From: Burkholderia anthina
GTDB lineage: Bacteria > Pseudomonadota > Gammaproteobacteria > Burkholderiales > Burkholderiaceae
Length of the DNA stretch: 64,000 nucleotides
NCBI RefSeq assembly: GCF_902498995.1
Contig: NZ_CABVLY010000014.1
Span: forward strand, 1 to 64,000
Direction: 5' to 3'
Each line of letters begins with the position of its first letter. Position 1 is the first letter of the stretch. Below are positions 52,871 to 61,490 of the stretch, in pieces. The translations under genes and the position numbers were made by a program. The notes beneath the pieces were generated by a model that was not told where the DNA came from, did no database searches, and was given only the letters and a program-made list of their open reading frames with translations.

Positions 52871-54136
52871 ATGGCAATTCGACAAGGTAACGCCGCGTCG
52901 GCCGCGGATTCGCAGGCGATCCCGCTGCGCGCGTGGTCGGTGCTGGCCGCGAGCACACTCGCGTTCATGGTGTGTTTCGTCGTGTGGATGATGTTCGGCG
53001 TGCTCGGCGTGCAGCTGCGCACCGATCTCGGCCTGAACAGCACCGAGTTCGGGCTGCTCACGTCGACCCCGGTGCTGACCGGCGCGCTGATGCGTTTGCC
53101 GCTCGGCACGTGGACCGACCGCTTCGGCGGGCGCATCGTGATGACGGTGCTGCTCGTCGTGTGCGCGATTCCCGTCTACATCGTCAGCTACGCGACGCAG
53201 CTCTGGCAGTTCCTCGCGATCGGGCTGTTCCTCGGCTGCGTCGGCGCATCGTTCGCGGTCGGCACGCCGTATGTCGCGCGCTTTTTCCCGCCGAAACGGC
53301 GCGGTCTCGCGATGGGCGTGTTCGGCGCGGGCACATGCGGCGCGGCGGTGAACCTGTTCGTCACGCCGCTGCTGCTCGATGCATACGGCTGGCGCTTCGT
53401 GCCGCGCGTGTACGCGGTGGCGCTGCTGGTCACGGCCGTGATCTTCTGGTTCGCGTCGGCGCCTGATCCGGGCGCGGGCAAGCGCGGCGGCTCGTGGCTC
53501 GAATCGTTCAAGGTGCTGCGCGATCCGCGCGTGTGGCGGCTGTGCCAGTACTACTCGATCACGTTCGGCGGCTTCACCGCGCTGTCGCTGTGGATCCCGC
53601 AGTACCTGAAAAGCGAATACGGGATGTCGCTCGTGATGGCGTCGGCGTTCGCGGCGGGCTTCTCGCTGCCGGGCTCCGTGCTGCGCGCGCTCGGCGGCGC
53701 GCTGTCCGACCGCTTCGGCGCGCATGCGGTCACGTGGTGGGGGCTGTGGGTCGCATGGATCGCGCTGTTCCTGCTGTCGTATCCGGCGACCGACTTCGTG
53801 ATCCACACGATCGACGGCACCGCGACGCTGAACGTCGCGATGCCGGTTGCCGGCTTCGTCGCGCTCACCTTCGTGCTGGGCGCGGTGTTCGCGCTCGGGA
53901 TGGCGTCGACCTTCAAGTACGTCGCGGACGATTTCTCGGACAACATGGGTGTCGTCACGGGCATCGTCGGCCTCGCGGGCGGGCTCGGCGGTTTCCTGCT
54001 GCCGATCCTGTTCGGCGCGCTGCTCGACCTGCTGCGCGTGCGCACGACCTGCTTCATGTTCCTGTACGGGATCGTGTGGGTGTCGCTGATCCTCATCTAC
54101 CTGTCCGAAGTGCGGCGCACGCCCGTGGTGGGCTGA
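52871..54136 (+). CDS. narK: Nitrate/nitrite transporter
   Basis: A 421-residue MFS protein of the NNP family with 12 predicted helices. The two glycine-rich nitrate signature segments are seen near residues 130-160 ('KRRGLAMGVFGAGTCGAA') and near 360-380 ('NMGVVTGIVGLAGGLGGF'). It is a single NarK rather than a NarK1-NarK2 fusion. I chose the ATG at 52871; a TTG 6 bases earlier is possible. Last gene of the nar operon here, unlike many Burkholderia and Pseudomonas where narK comes first. Confidence 0.93.
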   Translation: MAIRQGNAASAADSQAIPLRAWSVLAASTLAFMVCFVVWMMFGVLGVQLRTDLGLNSTEFGLLTSTPVLTGALMRLPLGTWTDRFGGRIVMTVLLVVCAIPVYIVSYATQLWQFLAIGLFLGCVGASFAVGTPYVARFFPPKRRGLAMGVFGAGTCGAAVNLFVTPLLLDAYGWRFVPRVYAVALLVTAVIFWFASAPDPGAGKRGGSWLESFKVLRDPRVWRLCQYYSITFGGFTALSLWIPQYLKSEYGMSLVMASAFAAGFSLPGSVLRALGGALSDRFGAHAVTWWGLWVAWIALFLLSYPATDFVIHTIDGTATLNVAMPVAGFVALTFVLGAVFALGMASTFKYVADDFSDNMGVVTGIVGLAGGLGGFLLPILFGALLDLLRVRTTCFMFLYGIVWVSLILIYLSEVRRTPVVG

Positions 54137-54157
54137 CCGTTTCCGTTCGACGGGTTC

Positions 54158-54187
54158 GCGCGATGCCGGATGTGTCCGGCATCGCGC
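54158..54187 (+). terminator. 13-bp perfect hairpin ending the nar operon
   Basis: GCGCGATGCCGGA and TCCGGCATCGCGC pair perfectly over 13 bases around a TGTG loop, 21 bases after the narK stop. Only a short TTT follows at a distance. This is the strongest hairpin in the window. Confidence 0.7.
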
Positions 54188-54258
54188 CGGTGTTTCGCCT
54201 GCGTTTCACCGTCCCGCAGGCGTTTTCTGCCGCGCGCAGTTCTGTCAAACTGGCGCCC

Positions 54259-55995
54259 ATGAAACCGCGCCTCGCTTCGCCGCCTTCCTCCGACTCCGCG
54301 CCTGCGCCCGCAGGCTTTCCCGACGCCGACGAACTGGCCGCGTTGCGCGCGTGGTACGCGGGCATGACCGTGCGCCGGGCGGTCGAGCGCTATCTGCCCG
54401 GTCGTCTTGGCGATGGGCGCTCGGCGCGCGGCGTGATCGGCGGCATTCGCCGCCGCCTCGTGCGCGTCGCGCGACAGGCGGGGCGGCCCGATCTCGCGGC
54501 GCAGCTCGGTCATGCCGACGGCGAACGCACGCAGATGGCCAGGGCGATGGCCGAGGCGATCGGCATGCTGCGTCATGCGCGAGCGCCGGTGCCGCAGATC
54601 AGCGACGACGTCGGCCTGTGGCTGCCCGCGCGGGCGGTGGTCGCGCTGCGCGCGCACGGGATCGCGACGCTGGCCGACCTGACCGTGCGGATTCCGCGCC
54701 GGCGTCAATGGTGGCGCGCGATCGCGGGGCTCGGCGTGGCGAGCGCGCGGCACGTCGAAGCGTTCTTCGCCGCGCATCCCGAGTTGACCGAGCGCGCCCG
54801 CGCGCTGATTGCCGCCACGCCGCGCGGCAGCATCGTGCCGTGGGAGCACCTGAAGCTGCCGCACGAAGTCGACGGGTCGGCCGGCACGTTTCGCGCGCCG
54901 CGCGCGACCAGCACGCTCGACGCGGACAACGATTACGCGGCCGTGCATGCATGGCTGTCGCTGCACGAATCGGCCGCGACGCGGCGTGCGTACCGGAAGG
55001 AGGCCGAGCGGCTGATCCTGTGGGCGATCGTCGAGCGCGGGCGCGCACTGTCGTCGCTGACGACCGAGGATGCGGTCGCGTATCGCGCGTTCTTGCGCAG
55101 CCCGACGCCGCACGCGCGCTGGGTCGGCCCGGTGCGGCCGCGCGGCGCGCCGGACTGGCGGCCGTTCTCGGGCGGGCTGTCCGCGCGTTCGGCCGCGTAC
55201 ACGCTGTCGGTGCTCGGCGCGCTGTTCCGCTGGCTGATCGAGCAGCGCTACCTGCTCGCGAATCCGTTCGCGGGCGTCAAGGTGCGCGACACGCGCGGCG
55301 CGAATGCGCTCGACACGTCGCACGCGTTCACCGAAGGCGAGTGGCTGCTCGTGCGCACGATCGCGGACGGGCTCGAGTTCCGCAAGGACACGTCGTCGAG
55401 CGCGCCGCAGTCAGGCTGGACGCCGGCCGCCGCGCAACGGCTGCGCTTCATCCTCGATCTCGGTTACGCGACCGGGCTGCGCGCGAGCGAGCTGGTCGGC
55501 GCGACGCTCGGCGACATCGAGACGGACGCGCACGGCGATGCGTGGCTGAAGGTGATCGGCAAAGGCCGCAAGGCCGCGCGCGTCGCGCTGCCGCCGCTCG
55601 CGCGCACGGCGCTCGATCGTCATCTGGTCGCGCGGCGGCTGCCGGTGACGCCGGTGCGCTGGCGCCCGGATACGCCGCTGATCGCGAGCCTCGCGGAAGA
55701 CGGTGCGGCCGGGATCACGAGTGTGCGGCTGTGGAAGGTGATGCAGCGCTTCTTCGCGCAGACGGCCGCGCTCGTCGACGAGGACAACCCGGCGCTCGCG
55801 CAGAAGCTGCGGCAGGCGAGCCCGCACTGGATGCGGCACACGCATGCGACGCATGCGCTCGCGCGAGGCGCGGAGTTGACGACGGTGCGCGACAACCTGC
55901 GGCATGCGTCGATCTCGACGACGTCGATCTATCTGCACGGGGACGATGTGAAGCGGGCGCGGCAGATGTCGAGCGCGTTTTCGGCAGACAAATAG
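54259..55995 (+). CDS. Large tyrosine recombinase/integrase
   Basis: A 578-residue tyrosine recombinase. The C-terminal catalytic domain (about 370-575) has a full active site: R408 ('GLRASEL'), a beta-hairpin Lys in 'GKGRKAAR', H523-x-x-R526 ('HWMR'), H549 and nucleophile Y558. A core-binding SAM-like domain lies at about 240-345. The first 220 residues form an extra N-terminal domain like the DUF3701 group of long integrases. The ATG at 54259 was chosen since upstream frame is inside narK. It has no neighbouring excisionase, phage or tRNA gene, so it may be a resident chromosomal gene rather than the edge of an island. Confidence 0.88.
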   Translation: MKPRLASPPSSDSAPAPAGFPDADELAALRAWYAGMTVRRAVERYLPGRLGDGRSARGVIGGIRRRLVRVARQAGRPDLAAQLGHADGERTQMARAMAEAIGMLRHARAPVPQISDDVGLWLPARAVVALRAHGIATLADLTVRIPRRRQWWRAIAGLGVASARHVEAFFAAHPELTERARALIAATPRGSIVPWEHLKLPHEVDGSAGTFRAPRATSTLDADNDYAAVHAWLSLHESAATRRAYRKEAERLILWAIVERGRALSSLTTEDAVAYRAFLRSPTPHARWVGPVRPRGAPDWRPFSGGLSARSAAYTLSVLGALFRWLIEQRYLLANPFAGVKVRDTRGANALDTSHAFTEGEWLLVRTIADGLEFRKDTSSSAPQSGWTPAAAQRLRFILDLGYATGLRASELVGATLGDIETDAHGDAWLKVIGKGRKAARVALPPLARTALDRHLVARRLPVTPVRWRPDTPLIASLAEDGAAGITSVRLWKVMQRFFAQTAALVDEDNPALAQKLRQASPHWMRHTHATHALARGAELTTVRDNLRHASISTTSIYLHGDDVKRARQMSSAFSADK

Positions 55996-56084
55996 CGCGG
56001 CGCGCGAGCGGTTGCGCGGGAATTGAACGGAACGACACCGCATCGGTGACGGTCAGAACGTTTATTCGACAACGGAGCGGGCGG

Positions 56085-56408
56085 ATGGCATCGAGTCAGG
56101 GAACCGTCGATTTCATCGTCGAGCAGATGGCCGCGGCCGGCACGGTGTCGGCCCGCAAGATGTTCGGCGAATACGGGGTCTACTGCGACGGCAAGATGGT
56201 CGCGCTGGTCTGCGACGATCGGCTGTTCGTCAAGCCGACGCCCGATGGGCGTGCGTTTCTCGGCATCTGCGAGGAAGCGCCGCCGTATCCGACAGCGAAG
56301 CCGCATCTGGTCATTGCAGGCGAGCGCTGGGATGACCGCGAATGGTTGTCGACGCTGATCCGGATCACTGCCGCGCAATTGCCGGTGCCGGTGAAACGGG
56401 GCCGATAG
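56085..56408 (+). CDS. TfoX/Sxy N-terminal-domain protein
   Basis: A 107-residue protein consisting only of the TfoX_N domain ('SARKMFGEYGVYCDGKMVALVCDDRLFVK'-type core at about 22-50, with an FVKPT turn). Full-length TfoX regulates competence with CRP, but single-domain forms are common and uncharacterised. The ATG at 56085 follows GGAGCGGGC. The frame upstream is the shadow of the integrase gene. Confidence 0.85.
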   Translation: MASSQGTVDFIVEQMAAAGTVSARKMFGEYGVYCDGKMVALVCDDRLFVKPTPDGRAFLGICEEAPPYPTAKPHLVIAGERWDDREWLSTLIRITAAQLPVPVKRGR

Positions 56409-56465
56409 CGATCGGCGTATTCCGTCCATGCGCGCACGCACTGCGCCTCCCGCTGGAGCACACGA

Positions 56466-57377
56466 ATGGAGACGTCCTCAGATCCGCAAGCCCCGCGCGA
56501 CGCGCGCCGCGCATGGCGCGCGCTCGTTGCGGCCTTATGCCTGGGCTGGAGCGCGCTGTCGTTCGGCGCGAACGGCGGCGCGGCGCTGCTCGACCGCTAT
56601 CACAGCCTCGGCGAGCAGTTGAAGAACAACCCGTTCCATCGTCCGCTGTACCTCGAATCGTCCGAGGCTTCGTCATCGCTGAAGGGCGATATCTACGCGG
56701 TCGTCGACTATCCGTACTCGGTCGTGAGCGGCAAGCTGGACGATCCCGCGCAGGGCCCCGCGAACTGGTGCGCGGTGCTGATCCTGCACCTGAACACGAA
56801 GTATTGTCATGCATCGGCCGGCAGCAACGGCCCGGTGCTCGACGTGAATCTCGGCCGCAAGGTCGAGCAGAAGCTGTCGGAGACCTATCGCGTGCAGTTC
56901 CGCTATCGCGTGGCCGCCGCGACGTCCGACTATTTCCAGGTCGACCTGAGCGCCGACAGCGGCCCGATGGGCACGAAGGACTACCGGATCGCGCTGGAGG
57001 CCGTGCCGGTCGGCGCGTCGCGCACGTTCCTGCACCTGACGTATGCGTATGGCTTCGGCACGGTCGGCCGCATGGCGATGAAGACCTACCTCGCGACGAT
57101 CGGCAGCGACAAGGTCGGGTTCACGCTCGCGAGCGGTGCGTCGGCCGCGCAGCCGCAATACATCGGCGGCGTGCGCGGGCTGCTGGAGCGCAACACGATG
57201 CGCTACTACCTAGCGATCGACGCGTATCTCGCGACGCTCGACAAGCCGCTCGACCAGCGCTTCGCGCGCTGGTTCGACGCGACCGAGCAGTATCCGCAGC
57301 AACTGCACGAGGTCGAGCGGAGCGCGTATCTGCAGATGAAGGCGCAGGAGGCGCAGCGGCAGCAGACGGCGCGATAG
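56466..57377 (+). CDS. Secreted protein of unknown function
   Basis: A 303-residue protein with an N-terminal basic stretch and a hydrophobic signal (about 15-36, ending 'LSFGANG'), so it should be periplasmic or membrane-tethered. The body is a mixed alpha/beta domain with two Cys ('NWCAVL' and 'KYCHAS', about 14 residues apart) that could form a disulfide. The C-terminus is helical and Gln-rich. I do not recognise the family. GGAG precedes the ATG at 56466. It stands alone between TfoX-N and the convergent LivK-like gene. Confidence 0.7.
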   Translation: METSSDPQAPRDARRAWRALVAALCLGWSALSFGANGGAALLDRYHSLGEQLKNNPFHRPLYLESSEASSSLKGDIYAVVDYPYSVVSGKLDDPAQGPANWCAVLILHLNTKYCHASAGSNGPVLDVNLGRKVEQKLSETYRVQFRYRVAAATSDYFQVDLSADSGPMGTKDYRIALEAVPVGASRTFLHLTYAYGFGTVGRMAMKTYLATIGSDKVGFTLASGASAAQPQYIGGVRGLLERNTMRYYLAIDAYLATLDKPLDQRFARWFDATEQYPQQLHEVERSAYLQMKAQEAQRQQTAR

Positions 57378-57418
57378 GCGCGATAGGCGCCGCCTGCTGC
57401 CGGGCTGCCCGGCGCCGA

Positions 57419-58570
57419 TCAGTTCGACGCGCCGCCGACCGTGCGAATGCTGTGCCACTGCCCCTGTTCGACGCGGAACAGCGTGTAGGGCGGCTTGATC
57501 AGATCGCCGCGCGCGTCGAACGAGATCTTCCCGGTCACGCCCGTGACCGACACGCTCGGCAGGCTCGCGACGATCTTGCCGCGATCGGCCGAATCGGCCT
57601 TGTGGATCGCCGCGATCATCGCGAGCGCCGCGTCGTACGCGAACGGCGCATAGAGCTCGACGTCCTGGTTGAAGCGTGCCTTGTAGCGCTGCGCGAACGC
57701 GACGGCGGACGGCAGCTTGTCGAGCGCCGGCCCCGGTTCGAGATCCTGCGTGCCTTCACCCGCGCTGCCGGCGATCTTCAGGAACGCGTTGCTTTTCAGC
57801 GCGCCGGCGCCGAACAGTTGCGCGCGGATGCCAAGCGAGCGCATCTGCTTGACGAGCATCGCGCCCTGTTCGTCGAGGCCGCCGAAGAACAGCAGGTCGA
57901 TGTTGTTGCTCTTCATCGTCGTCAGGATGCCGCGGAAATCGACGGCCTTGTCGTTCGTGTATTCGCGGTCGACGATGCTGCCGTGCGCGTCCTTCACGCC
58001 TTTCTCGAATGCGTCCGCGAGCCCCTGGCCGAATGCGGTGCGATCGTCGATGATGCCGATCCGCTTCGCCTTCAACTGCTCGACCGCGAAGCGCCCGGCG
58101 ACCACGCCGCCGACGCCGTCGTGCCCCATCGTGCGGAAGACGTTCTTGAAGCCCTGCATCGTCAGTTGCGGATTGGTCGAGCCGGGCGTGATCATCGCGA
58201 CGTTCGCCTGCTTGTAGACGGCCGATGCGGGAATGCTGCAGCCCGAGTTGTAGTGGCCGACCACGCCGACCACGCCGTCGTCGACGAGCTTCTGCGCAAC
58301 CTGAATCGCGATGCGCGGATCGGCCTGATCGTCCTGCACGTCGAGCACGAAGCGCACGGGCTTGCCGCCGACGGTCGGATGCTTCGCGTTCTCCTCGTCG
58401 AGCGCGAGCTGCGCGCCGTATTGCAGATCCTTGCCGACACGCGCGACAGGCCCCGTCAGCGGGCCGGCAAAGCCGATCTTGATGGTTTCCGGATCCGCGG
58501 CCTGCGCGGACGCAGCGACCGTGCCGATCGAGCAGACGGCCAGCCATGCCAGCCAGTTACGACGATTCAT
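57419..58570 (-). CDS. Branched-chain amino acid-type ABC substrate-binding protein
   Basis: A 383-residue periplasmic binding protein of the LivK/Leu-Ile-Val family. A signal peptide ends at 'AQAAD' (about residue 25), then 'IKIGFAGPLTGPVA' begins the mature domain; 'GVVGHYNSGCSIPAS' (about 105-119) forms the ligand cleft. AAGGAGG precedes the ATG at 58570. No permease or ATPase genes are near, so it must share a transporter encoded elsewhere. The DadA-like gene is upstream on the same strand (36-base gap), so the two are likely cotranscribed. Confidence 0.9.
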   Translation of the reverse strand: MNRRNWLAWLAVCSIGTVAASAQAADPETIKIGFAGPLTGPVARVGKDLQYGAQLALDEENAKHPTVGGKPVRFVLDVQDDQADPRIAIQVAQKLVDDGVVGVVGHYNSGCSIPASAVYKQANVAMITPGSTNPQLTMQGFKNVFRTMGHDGVGGVVAGRFAVEQLKAKRIGIIDDRTAFGQGLADAFEKGVKDAHGSIVDREYTNDKAVDFRGILTTMKSNNIDLLFFGGLDEQGAMLVKQMRSLGIRAQLFGAGALKSNAFLKIAGSAGEGTQDLEPGPALDKLPSAVAFAQRYKARFNQDVELYAPFAYDAALAMIAAIHKADSADRGKIVASLPSVSVTGVTGKISFDARGDLIKPPYTLFRVEQGQWHSIRTVGGASN

Positions 58571-58606
58571 GATGCCTCCTTGCAGGGGTGAGGGTGGCGA
58601 CGCGCG

Positions 58607-59836
58607 TCAGAATCGCGTCGCCCGGTATGGCGTGAGATCCAGCGGCGGCGCGCGCTGTGCGACAAGATCAGCGACGATTTGCCCGGTGATGCCGGCGAGC
58701 GTGACGCCCAGATGCTGGTGGCCGAATGCATGGATTACGCGTTCGCTGCGCCGCGCGCGGCCGATCACGGGTACGCCGTCCGGCAGCGTGGGCCGAAAGC
58801 CGAGCCAGTTGCGTGTCGGGGCGCCGAGCGACGGCAGCGCTTCGCGCGCGGAACGCGCGAGCAGCGCGACCAGCGAGCGGTTCATGCCCGCTTCGAAGCC
58901 ACCGAGTTCGACGGTGCCGGCCGCGCGCAATCCTTCGTCGAGCGGTGTCATGTAGAAGCCGCGCTCGGCCCAGCCGACCGGCCGCGTGACGATCTGCTCG
59001 CGCGCGGCGAACTGCACGTGGTAGCCGCGCTCGGTATCGAGCGGCACGGGGTCGCCGCACGCGGTGGCGAATGCGCGCGAGCGGGCACCGGCGGCGATCA
59101 CCACATGGTCGAACGTGCGCACCGCGCCGCCCGCATGCAGGTTCACGCCGTCGCCGGCCGGTTCGATCCGGTCGACCTGCGCGCGTTCGAGCGTCGCGCC
59201 GTCGGCTGACAGGTGCGCGAACAATTCGCCAAGAAACCCGCATGGATCGGAGAAATGCCAGCTTCCGTGGAACAGCACGCCGCGCGCGAAGATCGGCGCG
59301 AGTGCGGGCTCGAGCCGGCGGATCGCGCTCGCGTCGAGCGTATCGAACGGCACGCCGAGCTGGCGCCGTAGCGCCAGTGACGGCTGCGCGGCGTCGAACG
59401 ACGCCTGCCGTGCGTACAGGTACAGGCATTCGCGCGGCCGCACGTATGCCGCGAGCCGCGTGGTGGCGAGCAACGGCGCATAGCCGTCGGCGGCGCGCGA
59501 CAGCAGCGCGGCCAGCGCGCCGGCGCTGCGGGCGTGACGTGCGGGCGTCGACGCGGCAAGGAACCGCGCGAGCCACGGCGCGCCGCGCAGCAGGTATGGC
59601 CAGCGGATGCGCAGCGGGCTGTCGGCGGCGAACAGGAAGTGCGGCATGTCGCGGAACACGGACGGGCCATTGACGGGCACGCAGCCATATGGCGCGAACG
59701 TCGCGGCGTTGCCGAACGATGCGCCGTGACCGACGCCGGCCGGATCGAACAGCGTGACGCGGTGCCCGTCGCGCTGCAGCCATGTCGCCGCGCCGAGCCC
59801 GATGAAGCCTGCACCCACGATGGCGATGGTCGCCAT
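58607..59836 (-). CDS. FAD-dependent D-amino acid dehydrogenase-like oxidoreductase
   Basis: A 409-residue DAO-family flavoprotein of the DadA type. The N-terminal dinucleotide motif is 'IVGAGFIGLGAATWL' (5-19), and 'FGHQHLGVTLAGITGQIVADL' region near the C-terminus is the second FAD contact. It should oxidise an amino acid and pass electrons to the respiratory chain. A GGAGGGGAGG precedes the ATG at 59836, and a longer start is rejected. It is the first gene of a unit with the LivK-like binding protein and is divergent from a MocR regulator. Substrate unknown; D-amino acids or an imino acid are most likely. Confidence 0.85.
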   Translation of the reverse strand: MATIAIVGAGFIGLGAATWLQRDGHRVTLFDPAGVGHGASFGNAATFAPYGCVPVNGPSVFRDMPHFLFAADSPLRIRWPYLLRGAPWLARFLAASTPARHARSAGALAALLSRAADGYAPLLATTRLAAYVRPRECLYLYARQASFDAAQPSLALRRQLGVPFDTLDASAIRRLEPALAPIFARGVLFHGSWHFSDPCGFLGELFAHLSADGATLERAQVDRIEPAGDGVNLHAGGAVRTFDHVVIAAGARSRAFATACGDPVPLDTERGYHVQFAAREQIVTRPVGWAERGFYMTPLDEGLRAAGTVELGGFEAGMNRSLVALLARSAREALPSLGAPTRNWLGFRPTLPDGVPVIGRARRSERVIHAFGHQHLGVTLAGITGQIVADLVAQRAPPLDLTPYRATRF

Positions 59837-59964
59837 GACGCCTCCCCTCCGGCACACCTGATTCACACAAAGATGGGATTAAGAATCACACAGTAATTTT
59901 TTGTATGCAATCAAAAAACGATTGTGTGGTGCTAGCGTTTACCCGATTCTAACTAGATGATTCA

Positions 59965-60037
59965 GCAGACTTTTTGGCAGACGTTTGACCGGGGCGGGAT
60001 GTCATATACAATCGCTGGGCAAGTTTAAACGGCAGAC
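59965..60037 (+). promoter_or_regulatory. MocR-gene promoter flanked by GCAGAC repeats
   Basis: TTGACC (59985-59990) and TACAAT (60007-60012), spaced 16, form a strong sigma70 promoter (5/6 each) reading into the MocR gene. GCAGAC occurs at 59965-59970, 59977-59982 and 60032-60037. Two copies precede the -35 box 12 bases apart, close to one helical turn, and the third follows the start region. MocR proteins bind direct repeats, so these may be the operator for both divergent units. Confidence 0.55.
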
Positions 60038-60067
60038 AAACGCTTTTTGTGTGGGTGTGGGCGATAC

Positions 60068-61480
60068 ATGGCAGCAGACAAATTTTCCGGAGCGCGCGAC
60101 GACGGCGCGCCGGCGCAGGCGAAGCGGCCGACCTATGTCGAGGTATCAAGCTCGATCGAGGCGGAAATCCGCAACGGCATGTACCCGCCGGGCAGCCGCC
60201 TGCCGCCGCAGCGCCAGCTCGCGACCGAACTCGGCATCAACGTGTCGACCGTGTCGCGTGCGTACAAGGAGCTGCAACTGCGCGGCCTCGTGATCGGCAG
60301 CAAGCGGCGCGGGTCGCTCGTCACCGGCGGCGCGATGCCGAGTATCGAACCGGCCCGTGCGTCGCTCGCGGCGGGCAACGGCGTGATCGACCTGACGGTG
60401 AACCGGCCGGCGACCGGCGAGTTCCTCGCGAGCCTCGCGCAGACGTTCGGTACGCTGCCGGGCGATCCGCGTTTCGCGTCGCTGCAGGAATACCAGCCGC
60501 CGCAGGGCCCAGACTGGGCGCGTGCGGCGGGCGCGCAATGGCTTGCCGCGCCCGGCTTCACGCCGTCGCCCGACCAAGTGGTCGTCACGAGTGGCGCGCA
60601 GCACGGGCTCTACGCGGTGCTGAACAGCCTGATCGGTACCGACGGCGTGATCGTCGCCGACCGCCTCACGTATTACGGCCTGAAGGCGCTCGCGCCGGTG
60701 TTCCAGTTCGAGATCGTCAGCGCACCGGCCGACGACGACGGCCTGCTGCCCGACGAGATCGAACGGATCTGCCAGCGCATGCCCGTCAAGGCGATCTTCG
60801 TCGTGCCGAACCTGCAGAACCCGACCGTGACGACGATGAGCCTCGCGCGCCGCATGGCGCTCGTCGACGTCGCGCGCCGCCATCACGTGACGATCATCGA
60901 GGACGACGTGTACGGGCCGCTCGTGCGCGACCGGCTGCCAGCGATCGCGGGGTTGTGTCCCGAACTCACGTTCCATATCGGCGCGACGTCGAAGATTCTC
61001 GCGCCCGGGCTGCGCCTCGGCTACCTCGGCTGCCCGCGCGACAGCGTCGCGCTGTGCGCGGAAGCGGTGCGCACCACCGCGTGGATGCCCGCGCCGACCT
61101 CGATGCTGATCGCGACGGTGTGGATCGAGAACGGCACCGCCGCGCGGATCATGAGCGCGCAGCTGGCGGAGATCCGCGCGCGCGTCGATCTCGCGCGGGA
61201 ACTGCTGCCGGCCGGTCAACTGAAGGCGGATCCCGCGTGCATGTTCGTGTGGCTGCGGCTGCCGCCGCCGTGGCGCGCCGACGATTTTGCCGCGAACGCG
61301 AGGGCGCGCGGCGTGATCGTGATGCCGTCGTCGACGTTCGCGGTCGATCGCGCGGAAATCGAGCACGGCGTGCGCATCAATCTCGCGTGTCCGGCGACGC
61401 GCGACGAGCTCGTCAACGGGCTGCGGATCCTGGCCGGTACGCTGAAGGACCGGCCGCGCGCGCTGTTCGGTTCGATCTGA
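60068..61480 (+). CDS. MocR/PdxR-type regulator (GntR HTH fused to aminotransferase fold)
   Basis: A 470-residue regulator. A GntR-type winged HTH at about 20-90 ('PPQRQLATELGINVSTVSRAYKEL') is joined to a fold-type I aminotransferase domain. The PLP lysine is in 'GATSKILAPGLRLGYL' (about residue 310), and 'VVPNLQNPTVTTMS' is the Asn-Pro region. Such proteins sense PLP or an amino acid aldimine. It is divergent from the DadA-like gene and likely controls that unit and itself. I used the ATG at 60068; a GTG 21 bases upstream is less likely. Confidence 0.92.
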   Translation: MAADKFSGARDDGAPAQAKRPTYVEVSSSIEAEIRNGMYPPGSRLPPQRQLATELGINVSTVSRAYKELQLRGLVIGSKRRGSLVTGGAMPSIEPARASLAAGNGVIDLTVNRPATGEFLASLAQTFGTLPGDPRFASLQEYQPPQGPDWARAAGAQWLAAPGFTPSPDQVVVTSGAQHGLYAVLNSLIGTDGVIVADRLTYYGLKALAPVFQFEIVSAPADDDGLLPDEIERICQRMPVKAIFVVPNLQNPTVTTMSLARRMALVDVARRHHVTIIEDDVYGPLVRDRLPAIAGLCPELTFHIGATSKILAPGLRLGYLGCPRDSVALCAEAVRTTAWMPAPTSMLIATVWIENGTAARIMSAQLAEIRARVDLARELLPAGQLKADPACMFVWLRLPPPWRADDFAANARARGVIVMPSSTFAVDRAEIEHGVRINLACPATRDELVNGLRILAGTLKDRPRALFGSI

Positions 61481-61490
61481 CGCTCGCGCC

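Noticed and set aside
50477-53806. A 1109-codon frame opposite narH, narJ, narI, the PPIase and narK
   Set aside because: It spans five real genes with overlapping starts and has no domain or ribosome site.
57361-57418. Terminator between the unknown secreted protein and the LivK-like gene
   Set aside because: The inverted repeat CCGGGC-T-GCCCGG leaves a one-base loop and there is no T tract. GCGATAG-like repeats there are short and imperfect.
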